From Antilocapra americana (lineage: Eukaryota > Chordata > Mammalia > Artiodactyla > Antilocapridae): DNA of 64,000 nucleotides. Location: positions 6,414,774-6,478,773 of the forward strand of contig ML660211.1 in NCBI GenBank assembly GCA_007570785.1, given 5' to 3'. This document shows, piece by piece, positions 12,256 through 23,402 of this stretch. A program made the position numbers and the translations under genes. Positions within the stretch are counted from its first letter, which is position 1, and each line of letters starts with the position of its first letter. A model generated the notes under the pieces. That model was not told the DNA's origin and made no database searches. It saw nothing but the letters and a program-made list of their open reading frames with translations.

Positions 12256-12440
12256 AAGTGTTAGTTGTTCAGTTGTGTCTGATTCTCTGTGACCCTATGG
12301 ATTATAGCCCATGGGGCTCCTCTGTCCAGGGAATTCTCCAGGCAAGAATACTTGACTGGGTAGCCATTCCTTTCTCCAGGTAGTCTTCCTGACCCAGGGA
12401 CTGAATCCAGGTCTTTTTACTGAGTCACCAAGCAAGTCCC
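12256..12440 (-). mobile_element. Bov-tA SINE
   Basis: Minus-strand copy: antisense body GTTAGTTGTTCAGTTGTGTC at the left, shortened antisense head ending in CACCAAGCAAGTCCC at the right. Part of the head before the ACTGAGTCACC block is missing. Confidence 0.92.
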
Positions 12441-14477
12441 AAGTTAAATAAGGGCTAATATGAGCCAATCTGAAGAAGGTTCTACAGCCACAGTTGTATA
12501 ATGTGAGCACCAATGAGCAATATAACTGACGTGCATCGAAAAACATGACATATGTTCTTAATGACATAAAAATAAAATTTAAAAATAAAAAAATACAAAT
12601 CCTATTGCTTTTCTTTGGAGAATACTAGGGAATAAATCGATTCTTTTGAAAAGTTTTCAGTAAATTAAACAAAATAATTGAATATTTAACGTGCATTTCA
12701 TGTGTAAACTGTGCTCTCATAAGTTAAATATTTGATGACATGAAATTTCTCTTTCTGAAAGTATACCAGCTGAAAAATGAGAAAGAAGTCATGGGGTGAA
12801 AAAAAGCACCATTTGCAACAACAAATGAAATAATGGATCTAGACAATGATCATCACTAACTGCTAACTTCACAAAAGTTACTTTCACATAAGCAATAAAA
12901 CAAAAATAGGAAACATACACAATCACCTAGGAAGTAGTCTTGCTGAAAAACTGAACCAAAATCTGGTCAAATCTCTAATTCTAAACACCTGTTTATAGTA
13001 AAACCAAAGGAGAGAGGAGTGTGCTAAATAACATCTTGAGTATGCAGTAACTAAAATCAACTATATGGATGAGTCTCCTTTGCCTTCATTACATTCAATC
13101 ATATTCTTTGGACAAAGTCATATAGCCAAAGCACAAGGGCATCACACAATAAACTACAACTGGTTCATTGAAGGACATGCATGTTCTAGGAGTAACAGTT
13201 AATTGCAAGGGAATAATATTTTCTACCATCTCCATTTCTGGTCATTGAACAAGCTTCAGTGGAACTCATTTAGATTTATTTGGATAAATACCATGTCAAG
13301 TCTACACATCTACAAAATATCAAATATCATGGTAGCTATTTATTCAGGGAATGTTATCATCCAAAATATTCCAGTGGTTTTAAAAATGGCTGATCATAAA
13401 AATCACCTTGGAAGCTGAGATATGATTCTCTGGTGACAGAGAATATTTCAAAAGTTAATGATATTATGTAGATAGACTTGAGAATCTTAACATCTTTTGA
13501 GAAGAGAAAATGGAGATTTGCAAAGGTTATAAATGAGCAAATTTCTCTAAGTTAGGGCTAATTTAAAGGTACACATAAAAGAACATAAAAAATTTAGCAA
13601 AATTAACAAAAATGGTGGACCTTTAGCCTATAGTTTTAAAATACTTCTCAAGTCTAAGTATTAAATTATAAGTATTTAGACAATATAAAGTTCTTAAGAA
13701 GAACGGAAATCAAAGAAGTTTAGACTTTTAACTAAAACACTAAAAGATGGAAGACAATGGAATAATATGCATTATATATCAAAAGGAAACAGCTATGACC
13801 CAATAATCATATATTCAGGGAACACAGCATTGAAACATCAGCACAATATGAAGATATTTTGGAAAAGCAAGGCATTTGAAATGACATAATCCAATGTAAA
13901 TGCTAAAGAAATCACAGTAAACAAATGAACAGCTTCACAGAGCATTTTTGTAAGAAACTGGTCTGGATCTAAGTGAGGACATAGATAAAAGCAGGGATTG
14001 AATTCATTTCTCGAGTTGTAAAGATTCTTTTGTCTTTTATCAAATTTTCTGTAGTTCAGTAATGGAATAAAAAGCCATGTATATAGATACAAGAATAAAC
14101 AGTGTTTGCTTTCACAAGAATTGTTTTAATACTGAAAATCCTACCCCAAATATTTTGAGACACCAGCTAATGTGAAACTTAGGTAGTATATTAGATGTGT
14201 ACTCAAACTAAACTGCTTTCCTACCTTTTTCATTGGCAAATTACTTTTTTCCTAATGGCTGGAAGGTTTTTTTTTTTTTTTTAAATGTTAAAGGAGAAAG
14301 TTGTTGGAGGCAAGTCCATCTTATACTGTGTAACATAATTCAAGTAACTGCAACTAGTTCAGAGATTAATATAATATGCAGTTACTTAACAAAGCAGATC
14401 CCAATTGTGCACCGAACTACAAAAAATTAGATGAGAGCACAAAGTACAAAGTGGTAAAAGAATGGCTACACACAAAA
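12441..14477. other. Unassigned AT-rich DNA
   Basis: About 2 kb with no gene or named repeat. Frames at 13203-13418 and 13838-14092 have no recognisable protein signature and are probably chance. Confidence 0.5.
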
Positions 14478-14860
14478 TGAGAATTGATGCCTTCAAATTG
14501 TGGTGCTAGAGAAGATTTGAGTCCCCTGGACTGCAAGGAGATCAAACCAGTTAATCTTAAAGGAAATCAACCCTGAATATTCATTGGAAGGATTGATTCT
14601 GAAGCTGAAGCTCCAGTACTTTGGCCAATGGATGCAAAGAGCCAACTCACTGGAAAAGACCTTGATGCCAGGAAAGAATGAAAGCAAAAAGACAAAGAGA
14701 CAGCAGAGGATGAGATGGGTAGATGGCATCACCAAGTCAATGGACATGAGTCTGAGCAAAGTCCAGGAGAGAGCAAAGGACAGGGAAGCATGGCATGCTG
14801 CAGTCCATTGGGTCACAAAGAGTCAGACAGGACTTAGTGACTGAACAATAGTGACAGTAA
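14478..14860 (+). mobile_element. BovB LINE, 3' end fragment
   Basis: Plus-strand BovB from the last part of the ORF to the 3' end. The frame at 14584-14844 includes [36 protein letters not shown] and [10 protein letters not shown], the conserved C-terminal tail of the BovB protein. The 5' part is missing, as expected of a truncated retrotransposon. No 3' tail repeat units are retained beyond GACTTAGTGACTGAACAATA. Confidence 0.92.
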
Positions 14861-15450
14861 ACTACTGGAGCATAAAGTGACTATAACAAACCAATTTCAC
14901 TTGTCCAGGGATGGGAAAAATCCAGTTGTGGGAAACCAGTTCCTCAAGTAAGCACTTGAGTAGGTCCAGACTACCATGGAGTCACAAAGAGGAGGTGAGT
15001 ACCACCCACTCGGGTTGAGCCTCTGGTGGAGCCTCACAAGGAGATGGAGTCACAGCTAGGTGTGTCTCAGACCAATGGTCCCAGCTCACCCATATGTATG
15101 GTCCCTGGAGCCTTTTACCCCAAGAGCAGATGTTCCGTTTGGGAGAAGGAGGGTTTCTAATGTCCTCAGGTTGGCCTGGCAGGAGATCTCCAAAACATGC
15201 AATTTGGGAGGAAAGGTTTTTAGTCATCTCAGTCAGTTTTTCAGGAGACTCCCCCAAAATGTGTGTCTCTTCTTATCACATGCTCAGATCAATCCTGGCT
15301 GGGTTACAGCAATAGCTAAAGATAAAACCTATGGGGCATGGAGTCAGTCTCCAGTCAAGGCTTTATTTCATGTTTAGTGGGACTGACACTCTTGCCTCAA
15401 AGGACTCCTTCCTGTTTTATTATGTATGAATTTGTCTTATTTATGAGTGT
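14861..15450. other. Unidentified GC-richer segment
   Basis: Less AT-rich than the flanks from about 14890 to 15420. It has overlapping frames of 105 codons (15060-15377, plus), 73 codons (15094-15315, plus) and 91 codons (14982-15257, minus). None resembles a protein that I know. The composition and the lack of a single favoured frame suggest an old LTR or other non-coding insertion, but I could not name it. Confidence 0.45.
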
Positions 15451-15452
15451 TA

Positions 15453-15538
15453 TTATATATATATGTATGTGTGTGTATATATATATAAGAATTACATCAA
15501 TATGTATGTGTATATATATGTATATATATATATATATG
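15453..15538. repeat. (TA)n/(TG)n microsatellite
   Basis: Alternating TATG, TG and TA units interrupted by one short unique stretch at about 15488-15500. Confidence 0.9.
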
Positions 15539-16516
15539 AATCATCAAGAAATTACACACTAACAAAAATCAAGTATAGGCTTTTCTGTAATTATGAGTAT
15601 TTCATAAAACAAAAACACCAATTTTCAGTGACAGTAAAAAATGACTAAGAATCTGTATGATATTAGGCAATATTTTATATCTTTTGTTTGCCTTTTATTC
15701 AATTTGGCACATGACAAATACTATCTTGGTTTAATATGAAAGAGAAATAAGAGGCAGGAGGCAAAAAATATCAATGATCATATCCAAATCCTAAAAGTAT
15801 TAAATTAGATTAAATCATTAGGATAAAAATGTAATTAAAATAGAATTGTCTATGTGTCATACAACCCAGACACACTTGATGAATTCCTATCATCGCTATG
15901 TTTGAGAACTTTGAGCAGATTCCTGCAAGGAATTATTATCCCACAGTGACAGGTGCAAGAGACAGATGAGTGTCAGAAAGAGAATTCAAACCAGCAGAAA
16001 AGAAACCCTGTAATATACCACAGATTTAAGGAAGATATTTCTTTCTATTGATATATCCAACCTGACTTTCTCAATCAAATCTTTCCATTCTGCCACTCTC
16101 ATAAGCCCCATTTCTAAGATTTACTTCCATTTTATGTTTCAAGCTAAAATGACAAAAGTATTTACAGAGTGATTTTTCATAACATAACCACTAGAAAAAG
16201 AACATTAGATCTACTCTCAAATGTGTGTACAATTTCATGATGAGATATCTAAAATCTTTAGAAACACATGTCTGTTATTTTTCTAACATGGAAGACATAT
16301 TTTTCCTAAAGTGTCATATTATAGCTGCCACTATTTTACAATCTAGTTATAGCATGAACATGACTTACGAGATATCAGGGCGAGAGTTCTCAGTAAACTT
16401 TTCTATAAGCTCTAGAAGCTATCATTTAAAAATATTAGAAAATAAAAGTATTTCTGTTGAAAAGAAAATGGATAAATACAATAATTGTTTAGGAGTCTAT
16501 AAACTATTTATTTGAA
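15539..16516. other. Unassigned AT-rich DNA
   Basis: No gene or named repeat. The 96-codon frame at 16225-16515 has no recognisable domain. Confidence 0.5.
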
Positions 16517-16554
16517 CTCATTCTCATCACTGATAATTTATTATATTTCATTTA
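16517..16554 (+). repeat. Left copy of a 38-base direct repeat flanking a SINE pair
   Basis: The 38 bases here recur at 16851-16888 with one difference. They bracket the SINE dimer at 16555-16850 and look like an unusually long target-site duplication. Confidence 0.9.
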
Positions 16555-16850
16555 TGGGATTCCCTGGTATCCCTGCTGGTAAAGAATCCACCTGCAATGC
16601 AGGAGACCCCAGTTCAATTCCTGGGTTCGGAAGATCTGCTGGGGAAGGGATAAGTTACTCCAGTATTCTTGAGCCTCCCTGGTGGCTCAGCTGGTAAAAA
16701 ATCCATCTGCAGTGTGGGAGACCTGGATCAGATCCCTGAGTTGGGAATATCCCCTGGAGAAGGGAGCAGATACCCACTCCAGTATTCTGGCCTGGATAAT
16801 TCCATGAACTGTATAGTCCATGGGGCCGCAAAGAGCCGAACACTCACTCA
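16555..16850 (+). mobile_element. Two Bov-tA SINE units in tandem, same strand
   Basis: The first unit (16555-16671) has the head GGATTCCCTGGTATCCCTGC and part of the body. The second (16672-16850) begins again at CCTCCCTGGTGGCTCAGCTG and continues to the body end near 16845. Both lie on the plus strand with no spacer, giving a head-to-tail dimer. Confidence 0.92.
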
Positions 16851-16888
16851 CTCATTCTCATCACAGATAATTTATTATATTTCATTTA
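16851..16888 (+). repeat. Right copy of the 38-base direct repeat
   Basis: Matches 16517-16554 except for one base (CATCACAGATAA here, CATCACTGATAA there). Confidence 0.9.
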
Positions 16889-16892
16889 AATA

Positions 16893-17085
16893 CACTTAGC
16901 GAAGAGTCGGACATGCCTGAGTGACTTCGCTTTCACTTTCCACTTTCATAACATAGAGAAGGCAATGGCAACCCACTCCAGTGGTCTTGCCTGGAGAATC
17001 CTAGGGACGGCGGAGCCTGGTGGGCTGCCCTCTATGGGGTCGCACAGAGTCGCACACGACTGAAGCGACTTAGCAGCAGCAGTGC
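16893..17085 (+). mobile_element. Bov-A2-type SINE
   Basis: Starts with a body-end unit (AAGAGTCGGACATGCCTGAG), then GGCAATGGCAACCCACTCCA, and ends in the tail CGACTTAGCAGCAGCAG, which is typical of Bov-A2. It is less diverged than most SINEs here and keeps many CpGs, so it is probably young. Confidence 0.92.
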
Positions 17086-17420
17086 ATTTAAGCTTCCTGC
17101 CTGCTTTTTCATGGCTTGATAATGCATGTTATTTTTAGTGCTGAATAATATGTCATGGTCTGGATGCACCCACTTTATTTATTCATTCACCTACTGAAGG
17201 ACCACTTAGTTGTTTCCAAGTTAAGGCAATTAGAAATGAAGTTACTATAAATATCTATGTGCAGGGCTTTCTGTGGAACTAAACTTTTAATTTTGGGGGG
17301 TGAGCACCAAAAAGTGTGGCTGCTGGATCACATGGTAAGAGTATGTGTAGATTTGTAATGAACTCCAACAATTTTTCTATACTTCTTTTTCAGTGTATTT
17401 TGACTACAATTTTTAGGCAA
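17086..17420 (-). mobile_element. Ancient L1 ORF2-end/3' UTR fragment
   Basis: On the plus strand it reads TGCTGAATAATATGTCATGG, CACCTACTGAAGGACCACTT, GTTTCCAAGTTAAGGCAATT and CTGCTGGATCACATGGTAAG, the antisense of the well-known old L1 C-terminal region. It is heavily diverged. Confidence 0.85.
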
Positions 17421-18868
17421 TTGTGGTGAGTTGAGTAAAACTGAAGCAAGATTCAAGTCGTTAATACACCAACAAACAAGTGAAGGGTAATGTCAGGGGA
17501 CTTTGGACAATCCTGCCTGAGGTGAACTAGGTAATATGTGGCATTTATCATGTGATGATGCCTCCTTTTCTGTGTGTATAAAAGGCTTATGAAAGCAAAG
17601 CGTCTATTAACTGGTCATTACCTAATGTTTCTTGAAAAGAAAAGCAATTTTGTGGAAAAGCCTTTCTGATAGATACTTGATTCTCAAAGTTTTTATTTTG
17701 TTTCATTTATTATTTTATAAATTAATTTTTAATTAATTTGAGGATGGAAAAGAAAATGGAATCTTCTTCATAAATGTCCATTATTCTTTTAACAAAAGCC
17801 TTTAATCCATAACAATCATTTCAACTGAGAATGAGTTTTTGTCCTAAAATGGCCTTTTAAAGACAGACTGGATTTGCCAAAAAAGCATTTTAGAAATATG
17901 TTGATTTAATTTACTTAGTGAATTAGAGTAGGAAGGATTCATGAAACAAAAGGCAAAAATGACATTAAATGATTTTTATCATGCATATTAATACTACTCA
18001 GGAAATAATACCTATTCATCAGTGACACATGTCACTAGAGTTACATTTTAACTCTAGAATATTTTATCTCAAAATTATTGGTGAAAACTCATCAATTTTT
18101 CCTAACAATATCTCCATTCGTTTCATTCAGAAATACAGCAGACACTTCTAGAAGCAAATTTTTGACCAGGAAGCCCCTCAGAATTTTAATTTATAGCATT
18201 ATAAATTCTCAATTTCTTATTTTCTTTAAAAAAACAGATATGATCAGTTTGGTAACAATGAATATGGCTTTGTAAATTACTGCTGTAGTTTAACATTATT
18301 TTGCAATTACAGAAATCTGTGAAAAACTAGTAACACCGTTGAGCATTAAAAATCATGTTATTAGCAACTTGTATTTTATCTAGATACAATTGAAACACTG
18401 TATACAGAAATTATTTCCAGTCTGCATTAATACTGTTTTTTAAAAACAACATATGGATGGTTCAGATTCCACTTTTTCAGCCAGGACCTTAACTCAAATC
18501 GAATTTCCTGTTCTTTTTGCTCCTTATTTCTTATTTCTAGATCCTCACTTTCCTACAGTAGAAACTTTGCTTTTTTTCACATGAGATTCCAAAGATATTA
18601 AATTTGCCTCTTAATGGAGTTCATCATTGTGGGTCATTTGTTTTATTTTGTTTAGGCTCTCAGGAGAAGCATTTGATCAAGCAACAATAAGTTACTAAAA
18701 CTAACTATGGTCTAAACGGTTTGGGTAAGACAGGCTAAGAATAGAACATATTAACAGGTGAATTTTCTAAAATTTTATTAAGACATCAACTGTTAATAAA
18801 ACAATATAGAAGGGTTTATTATTTCTATTTCAGGTGTTATTTATGACATACTTTGCAAGCTTGATAAA
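17421..18868. other. Unassigned DNA
   Basis: AT-rich, with no gene or named repeat. A TATA-box-like TATAAAAGG lies at 17577-17585 with no supporting promoter elements or transcript that I can see. Confidence 0.45.
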
Positions 18869-19440
18869 AAAAAAAATGAGTCTTAATAGAAGGTAAATTG
18901 GAAACACAAAAGTCATGTACTAAAAGACTGTTTTACTTGCTGGCTTTCCAGATAAATCGAAGGCCTCTGGCAACAAACTGCAAGAGCAAGCTGAATGCAA
19001 TGCAGTGCTGTTCCTTTTGTTAAAACCAGTCCTGGCTTGTTAATATCCGAGAGAATGGTATCTAGCAAGCTGACCAGTCAAGCATTGAAGAAAAATGACT
19101 CAATATATTTAAAATATCTGCGCAGATTCTCTCCAATTATTTTTTAATGTGCCTTTTGACAATTCATCGGGAGTGAAAGTTAGCAGACTTTACTTTGTAA
19201 CCATTACATTTTGCATCCTGTCAAGTGATGAGTAGCCTGGTTCTGAAAAGGATGAGTGCAGTGAAGAAAAGGTTTGCCAAGAAGAATTTATGAAGACAGG
19301 GCATGTATTTTTCTGACAGAAAGCAAATGTGAAAGGTGGTTTGAATCAGAATTAAAATGTCTTCTTAGTGCATATGGGCAACGTGAAGTACTGTTGGACA
19401 CAGAATTTGAATAAAAAGAAAACCATGCTTTACCCACCTC
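18869..19440. other. Repeat-free stretch of balanced composition
   Basis: No transposon signature and no protein-like frame; the 60-codon minus frame at 19288-19470 is unremarkable. It keeps scattered CpGs and looks less degenerate than the flanks. A conserved non-coding element is possible but cannot be shown from one sequence. Confidence 0.3.
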
Positions 19441-19789
19441 ATTATCTAGTGTCTTCACCCTACATAACAATATGATTGTTGATATATAAATTATAACAAT
19501 ATAAAATCTGTTACAGATATATATAATTATAAATTATAGAAAATAGAGTAAAGTTTCTAAATAGTATTTGTATTACATTACTGTTTATGAGTGAAAAGTT
19601 GGATGAAATCTAAAATTTTGGATTAAAAATGATAGAAATATCAAATACATAATTGTTGCATAGTTACTGCATATGTTTGTAGAAAATAACCAAAAAGAAA
19701 AAAAAGTGTTCTCTGAAAATCCTAAGTGGGGAGTGTCATCGCCAAAATCACAACACATACCATTCCTGATTGCTTCTCATCACAGGAAA
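19441..19789. other. Unassigned AT-rich DNA
   Basis: No gene or named repeat seen. Confidence 0.5.
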
Positions 19790-20250
19790 AGCAACTGACA
19801 ACAACTATTCAAGAACAAGACACAGCTGAGAGAGTCTTGGAACACAGAGGTGATTGAAGCACCTCCTGGTACCACAGAGGCCAAGGCAAACTGCATGAAA
19901 ATGAAAAAGGTAAGAGAAATAGCTACATGTTAACTGCTGTTCCCAGCCCAGCACAGCACCATGCAGAGAGGTGTCCCCTGAGCCTGTGTTTCCGACAGTG
20001 AAAATGAAAACCAAGGGGACAACTAGCGCCTTAGCACTGTGGGTGGCTTTATAGGATCCCCTCCTCTGACCTCGCAGCATGGAGATTTCAGGGAACTCTG
20101 CAGGGCCCAAATGCTGGGAACCTGAATGTGAGCGAAGGGAGGATGGACCTCTGCGACTAACACAGGAATCCTGGCTGAGAGAGTTCATGCCTGCAGTGGA
20201 CACAGCAGGATAGGGAGGGGAGGGTGAGACAAATCTCAGGGCTCTGCAAT
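19790..20250. other. Unidentified GC-richer segment
   Basis: GC-richer than both flanks. A 132-codon minus frame (19805-20203) spans most of it but matches nothing that I know, and no splice or start context stands out. It lies just before old L1 sequence, so an L1-associated or LTR origin is possible. Confidence 0.4.
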
Positions 20251-20254
20251 AACC

Positions 20255-20392
20255 TAGATGGGTGAGTCAGGGTGTAATGTAGAAAGGAGGTCAGCTGTGG
20301 GGGGATGTATGTATACATATAGCTGATTCACTGTTACACAGCAGAAACTAAGACAATGTTGTAAAGCAATTATATTCCAATTAAAAAAAAGT
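20255..20392 (+). mobile_element. L1 3' tail (cetartiodactyl type)
   Basis: AGCTGATTCACTGTTACACA followed by GTAAAGCAATTATATTCCAA and an A run is the typical extreme 3' end of older ruminant and whale L1 copies. The 5' part is absent. Confidence 0.8.
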
Positions 20393-21243
20393 GAAAATAA
20401 TTGCTGGCATGGATGTAGAAAAGCAAACCCTTTGTGTGCTACTGGTAGGAATGTAAATGGGTACAACTGCTATGGAAAATACTATGGAGGAGCCTCAAAA
20501 AATAAAAGATATAACTATCGTATGAGCTCAAAATTTCACTTCTTATATTGTATCTAAAGGAAAGGAAAACACTAACTTGAAAAATATCTGTGCTCCCATG
20601 TTCACAGCATTATTTATAACAGCCGAAATATGGAAACAACCTAAGAGTCCACTAGTAGTTGAAAGAAAAACAAAAATGTTGTGGTATATATGGATATCAT
20701 CTGCCTCAAAAAAATGAGGAAACCCAACCATTTGAGACAACATGGCTGAAACTTGAAGGCATTACACTAACAGAAATAAGTCATAGAAAGGCAAATACTG
20801 TATGATCTCATTTTTATAAGGAATCTAAAACAAAAAGAAAAAGAAAAAACCCAAAAGCATAGAAAAAGAGATGAGACTTGTGGTTATCAGAGGCAGAGGG
20901 AAGGGAGAGGATGAATTGAGGAAAGGTGGGCCAAAGTACAAACTTCCAGTTATAACATAAATAAATATTAAGGAGTAATGTACCCCATCATAATGATAAC
21001 TAACACTGCTGTGTGATACACAGGAAAGTGGCTAAGAGAGTACATCCTATCAGTTCTCATCACAAGGAGAATTATTTTTCTTTCTTTTGTTCTTATTGTA
21101 TCTATATGAAAAGATTGATGTTAGTTAAAACTATTGTGGTAATCATTTCACAATATTTGCAGATCAAACCATCATACCGTATGCCTTACAGTGATATACA
21201 ATGTTGCATATCACTTATTTCTTAATGAAACTGGAAAAAAGCA
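20393..21243 (+). mobile_element. Ancient L1 (L1MA type), ORF2 end and 3' UTR
   Basis: Runs from the ORF2 C-terminal region (TGTTCACAGCATTATTTATA and ATATGGAAACAACCTAAGAG) through the old 3' UTR (AAACTTCCAGTTATAACATA, GTGGTAATCATTTCACAATA) to TAATGAAACTGGAAAAAAG. All frames are broken. Confidence 0.85.
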
Positions 21244-21577
21244 TAATTAAAACAAATGTATTTTAAGAATTAATACTTCATGGAATAAAAGATATATATG
21301 TGTGTGGAGAAAGATAAAAAGAGAGAAATTAGAAAATCAGTGAAAATAAGCTATCAATGTTCCAATGAAAATACACTCCCAACTTTGGGAAGAAGGTGGC
21401 CCATTCAACTTTAGCCATTTTCTTTTCTTTTTTACTCAAAGAATAGTCATTTCCCTGAGAGAGAGTATTTGAATGTTTCAACTGATTCATGAAACCAAAG
21501 ACAGTGTGAGGGGAAGAGATCAGGCTGTCATTTTGATGGACAGTTCCATCAAGACTGTAAACAAATAGGCTTTGCAT
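21244..21577. other. Unassigned AT-rich DNA
   Basis: Contains an 82-codon minus frame (21329-21577) with no recognisable features. It ends at the start of a BovB copy. Confidence 0.5.
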
Positions 21578-22083
21578 TATCTCGGTTCATTTCCAAGGCA
21601 AGCCTTTCAGCATCACAGTAATCCAAGTCTATGTCCCAATGACTAAGCTGAAGAAGCTGAAGTCAAATAGTTCTATGATGATCTTCCAGAACTAAAACAA
21701 AAAGGAGATGTCCTTTTCATCATAGGGACTGGAATGCAAAAGTAGGATGTCAAGAGATACTTAACAGGCAAGTTTAGACTGGGAGTTCAAAGTGAAGCAA
21801 GTGTACAAAGTGACTTTTGTCAAGATAACACACTGTCATAGCAAACACCCTCTTCTAACAACACAAGACACGACTCTACACATGGATGTCGCCAGATGGT
21901 CAATACTGAAATCAGATTGATTATCTATTCTTTGCATCTGAAGATGGAGAATTTCAATAGAGTCAACAAAAACAAGACCTGGAGCTTACTGTGGCTCAGA
22001 TCATGAGGTTCTTATTGCAAAATTTAGACTTAAATTGAAGAAAGAATAGGCCACTCAGGTATGACCTAAATCAAATCCCTTAT

Positions 22084-22194
22084 GATGGCTCAGATGGTAA
22101 AGAATCTAATGTGCCTGCAATGCAGGAGACCCAGGTTCAATTCCTTGGTCAGGAAGATACCCTGAAAAAGGGAATTGCAACCAACTCTAGTATG
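22084..22194 (+). mobile_element. Partial Bov-tA SINE inside BovB copy A
   Basis: Head and start of the body: GATGGCTCAGATGGTAAAGA, then GCAATGCAGGAGACCCAGGT and a diverged body to CAACCAACTCTAG. TATGAT on both sides fits a short target duplication. Confidence 0.88.
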
Positions 22195-22270
22195 ATTATG
22201 TGAAAGTGACAAATAGATTATGTGAAAGTGACATGATTATGTGAAAGTGACATGATTATGTGAAAGTGAC
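22195..22270 (+). repeat. Four copies of a 16-base unit within BovB
   Basis: The unit ATTATGTGAAAGTGAC starts at 22195, 22217, 22236 and 22255 (spacings 22, 19 and 19). A single BovB has one such block here, so it is a local tandem expansion next to the SINE insertion. Confidence 0.92.
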
Positions 22271-22292
22271 AAATAGATTCAAGTGATTAGAT

Positions 22293-22526
22293 TTGATAAA
22301 CAGAGTGCCTGAAGACCTATGGAAGGAGGTTTGCAACATTGTACAGGAGGCAGTGATCAAAACCATCCCAAAGAAGAAGAAATGCAAGAAGGCAAAATGG
22401 TTGTCTGAGAAGGCCTTGAAAACTGCTGTCAAAAGAAGTGTAAGGCAAAAGAGAAAGGGAAAGATATACCCAACTGAATGCAAAGTTCCAAAGATTGTTG
22501 AAAAGAGACAAGAAACAATTAAGTGA
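22293..22526 (+). pseudogene. BovB protein fragment, linker before reverse transcriptase
   Basis: A 77-codon frame from the region between the endonuclease and polymerase domains of the BovB protein: INRVPEDLWKEVCNIVQEAV, then a lysine-rich stretch KTIPKKKKCKKAKWLSEKAL. It belongs to BovB copy A and is cut off by a frameshift. A separate frame at 22870-23076 carries the next part (FIPIPKKGNAKECSNYHT, VMLKILQARLQQYV), which shows the reading frame is broken. Confidence 0.85.
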
Positions 22527-23222
22527 ATATGCAAACAAATACAGGGAAACAATAGAATGGGAAAGACTAGAGATTTCTTTAAGAAAATTAGAGATACCAA
22601 GGGAACATTTCATGAAAAGATGGACACAATAAAGGACAGAAAGAGCAAGGGCCTAATATAAGCAGAAGAAATTAAGAAGAGATAGTGAGAATACACAGAA
22701 GAGCTGTACAAAAATGTTCTTATGACCTGGATAAGCACAATGGTGTGATCACTCACCTAGAACCAGACATCCTGGAGTGTGAAGTCAAGTGGGCCTTAGG
22801 AATCATCACTATGAAAAAAGCTAAAAGGTGATTGAATTCCAGCTGAGGTATTTCAAATACTAAAAGATAATGCTGTTAAAGTCTTCCACTCAATATGTGA
22901 GCAAATTTGGAAACTCAGAATGGCCATGGGATTGTAAGAGGTCAGTTTTCATTCCAATCCCAAAGAAGGGCAATGCCAAAGAATGTTCCAACTACCATAC
23001 AACTGCTTCCATTTCACATGCTATCAAAGTAATGCTCAAAATCCTTCAAGCTAGGCTTCAACAGTATGTAAAGTAAGAAATTCCAGATGTTCAAACTGGA
23101 TTTGAAGAAGCAGAGGATCTGAAGCTTAAATTGCCAACATATGTTGGATTAAAGAAAAAGCAAGATAATTCCATAAAAACATCTACTTCTGCTTTAATGA
23201 CTACGCTAATGCCTTTTACTGT

Positions 23223-23402
23223 GTGGATCACATAAATAAAAAGAAAAAATGTGGATTTAAGAGATGGGGAATACCAGATCACTTTACCTGCCTCCTGAGA
23301 AACCTATATGCAGTCCAAGAAGCAACAGTGAGAACGGAACATGGAACAATGAACAAACTCAAAGCTGGGAAAGGAGTATGTCAAGGTTATCTATTGGCAC
23401 CC
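23223..23402 (+). pseudogene. BovB reverse transcriptase fragment
   Basis: Encodes GIPDHFTCLLRNLYAVQEAT, VRTEHGT, then KLKAGKGVCQGYLLAPC, a diverged version of the RT block before the catalytic YADD, which is not reached. It is truncated by the LTR that starts at about 23403. Confidence 0.85.

Larger units (their letters stand above)
21578..23402 (+). mobile_element. BovB LINE copy A (endonuclease to reverse transcriptase)
   Basis: Plus-strand BovB from the late endonuclease region (TTTCCAAGGCAAGCCTTTCA) to mid reverse transcriptase, ending near the CTATTGGCACCCTG block (the equivalent of GCILSPCLF). It is interrupted by a SINE at 22084-22194 and has a local 4-copy tandem at 22195-22270. At its right edge an LTR begins. 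A further plus-strand BovB piece at 26000-26495 carries the 3' end and may be the continuation, although several hundred bases of BovB between them are missing. Confidence 0.9.

Noticed and set aside
14982..15377. Overlapping frames of 91-105 codons as a host exon
   Set aside because: No recognisable protein, frames open on both strands, and no clear splice context.
16555..16671. tRNA gene suggested by tRNA-like head sequences of SINEs
   Set aside because: The heads lack a complete cloverleaf and continue into SINE body; all such cases in the window are SINEs.
17571..17640. TATAAAAGG at 17577 as a promoter
   Set aside because: Only the motif is present; no initiator context, exon or CpG support, and such motifs are expected by chance in AT-rich DNA.
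22195..22270. Regular repeats as a CRISPR-like array
   Set aside because: Units are 16 bases with 3-6 base spacers, lie within BovB, and the genome is clearly mammalian.
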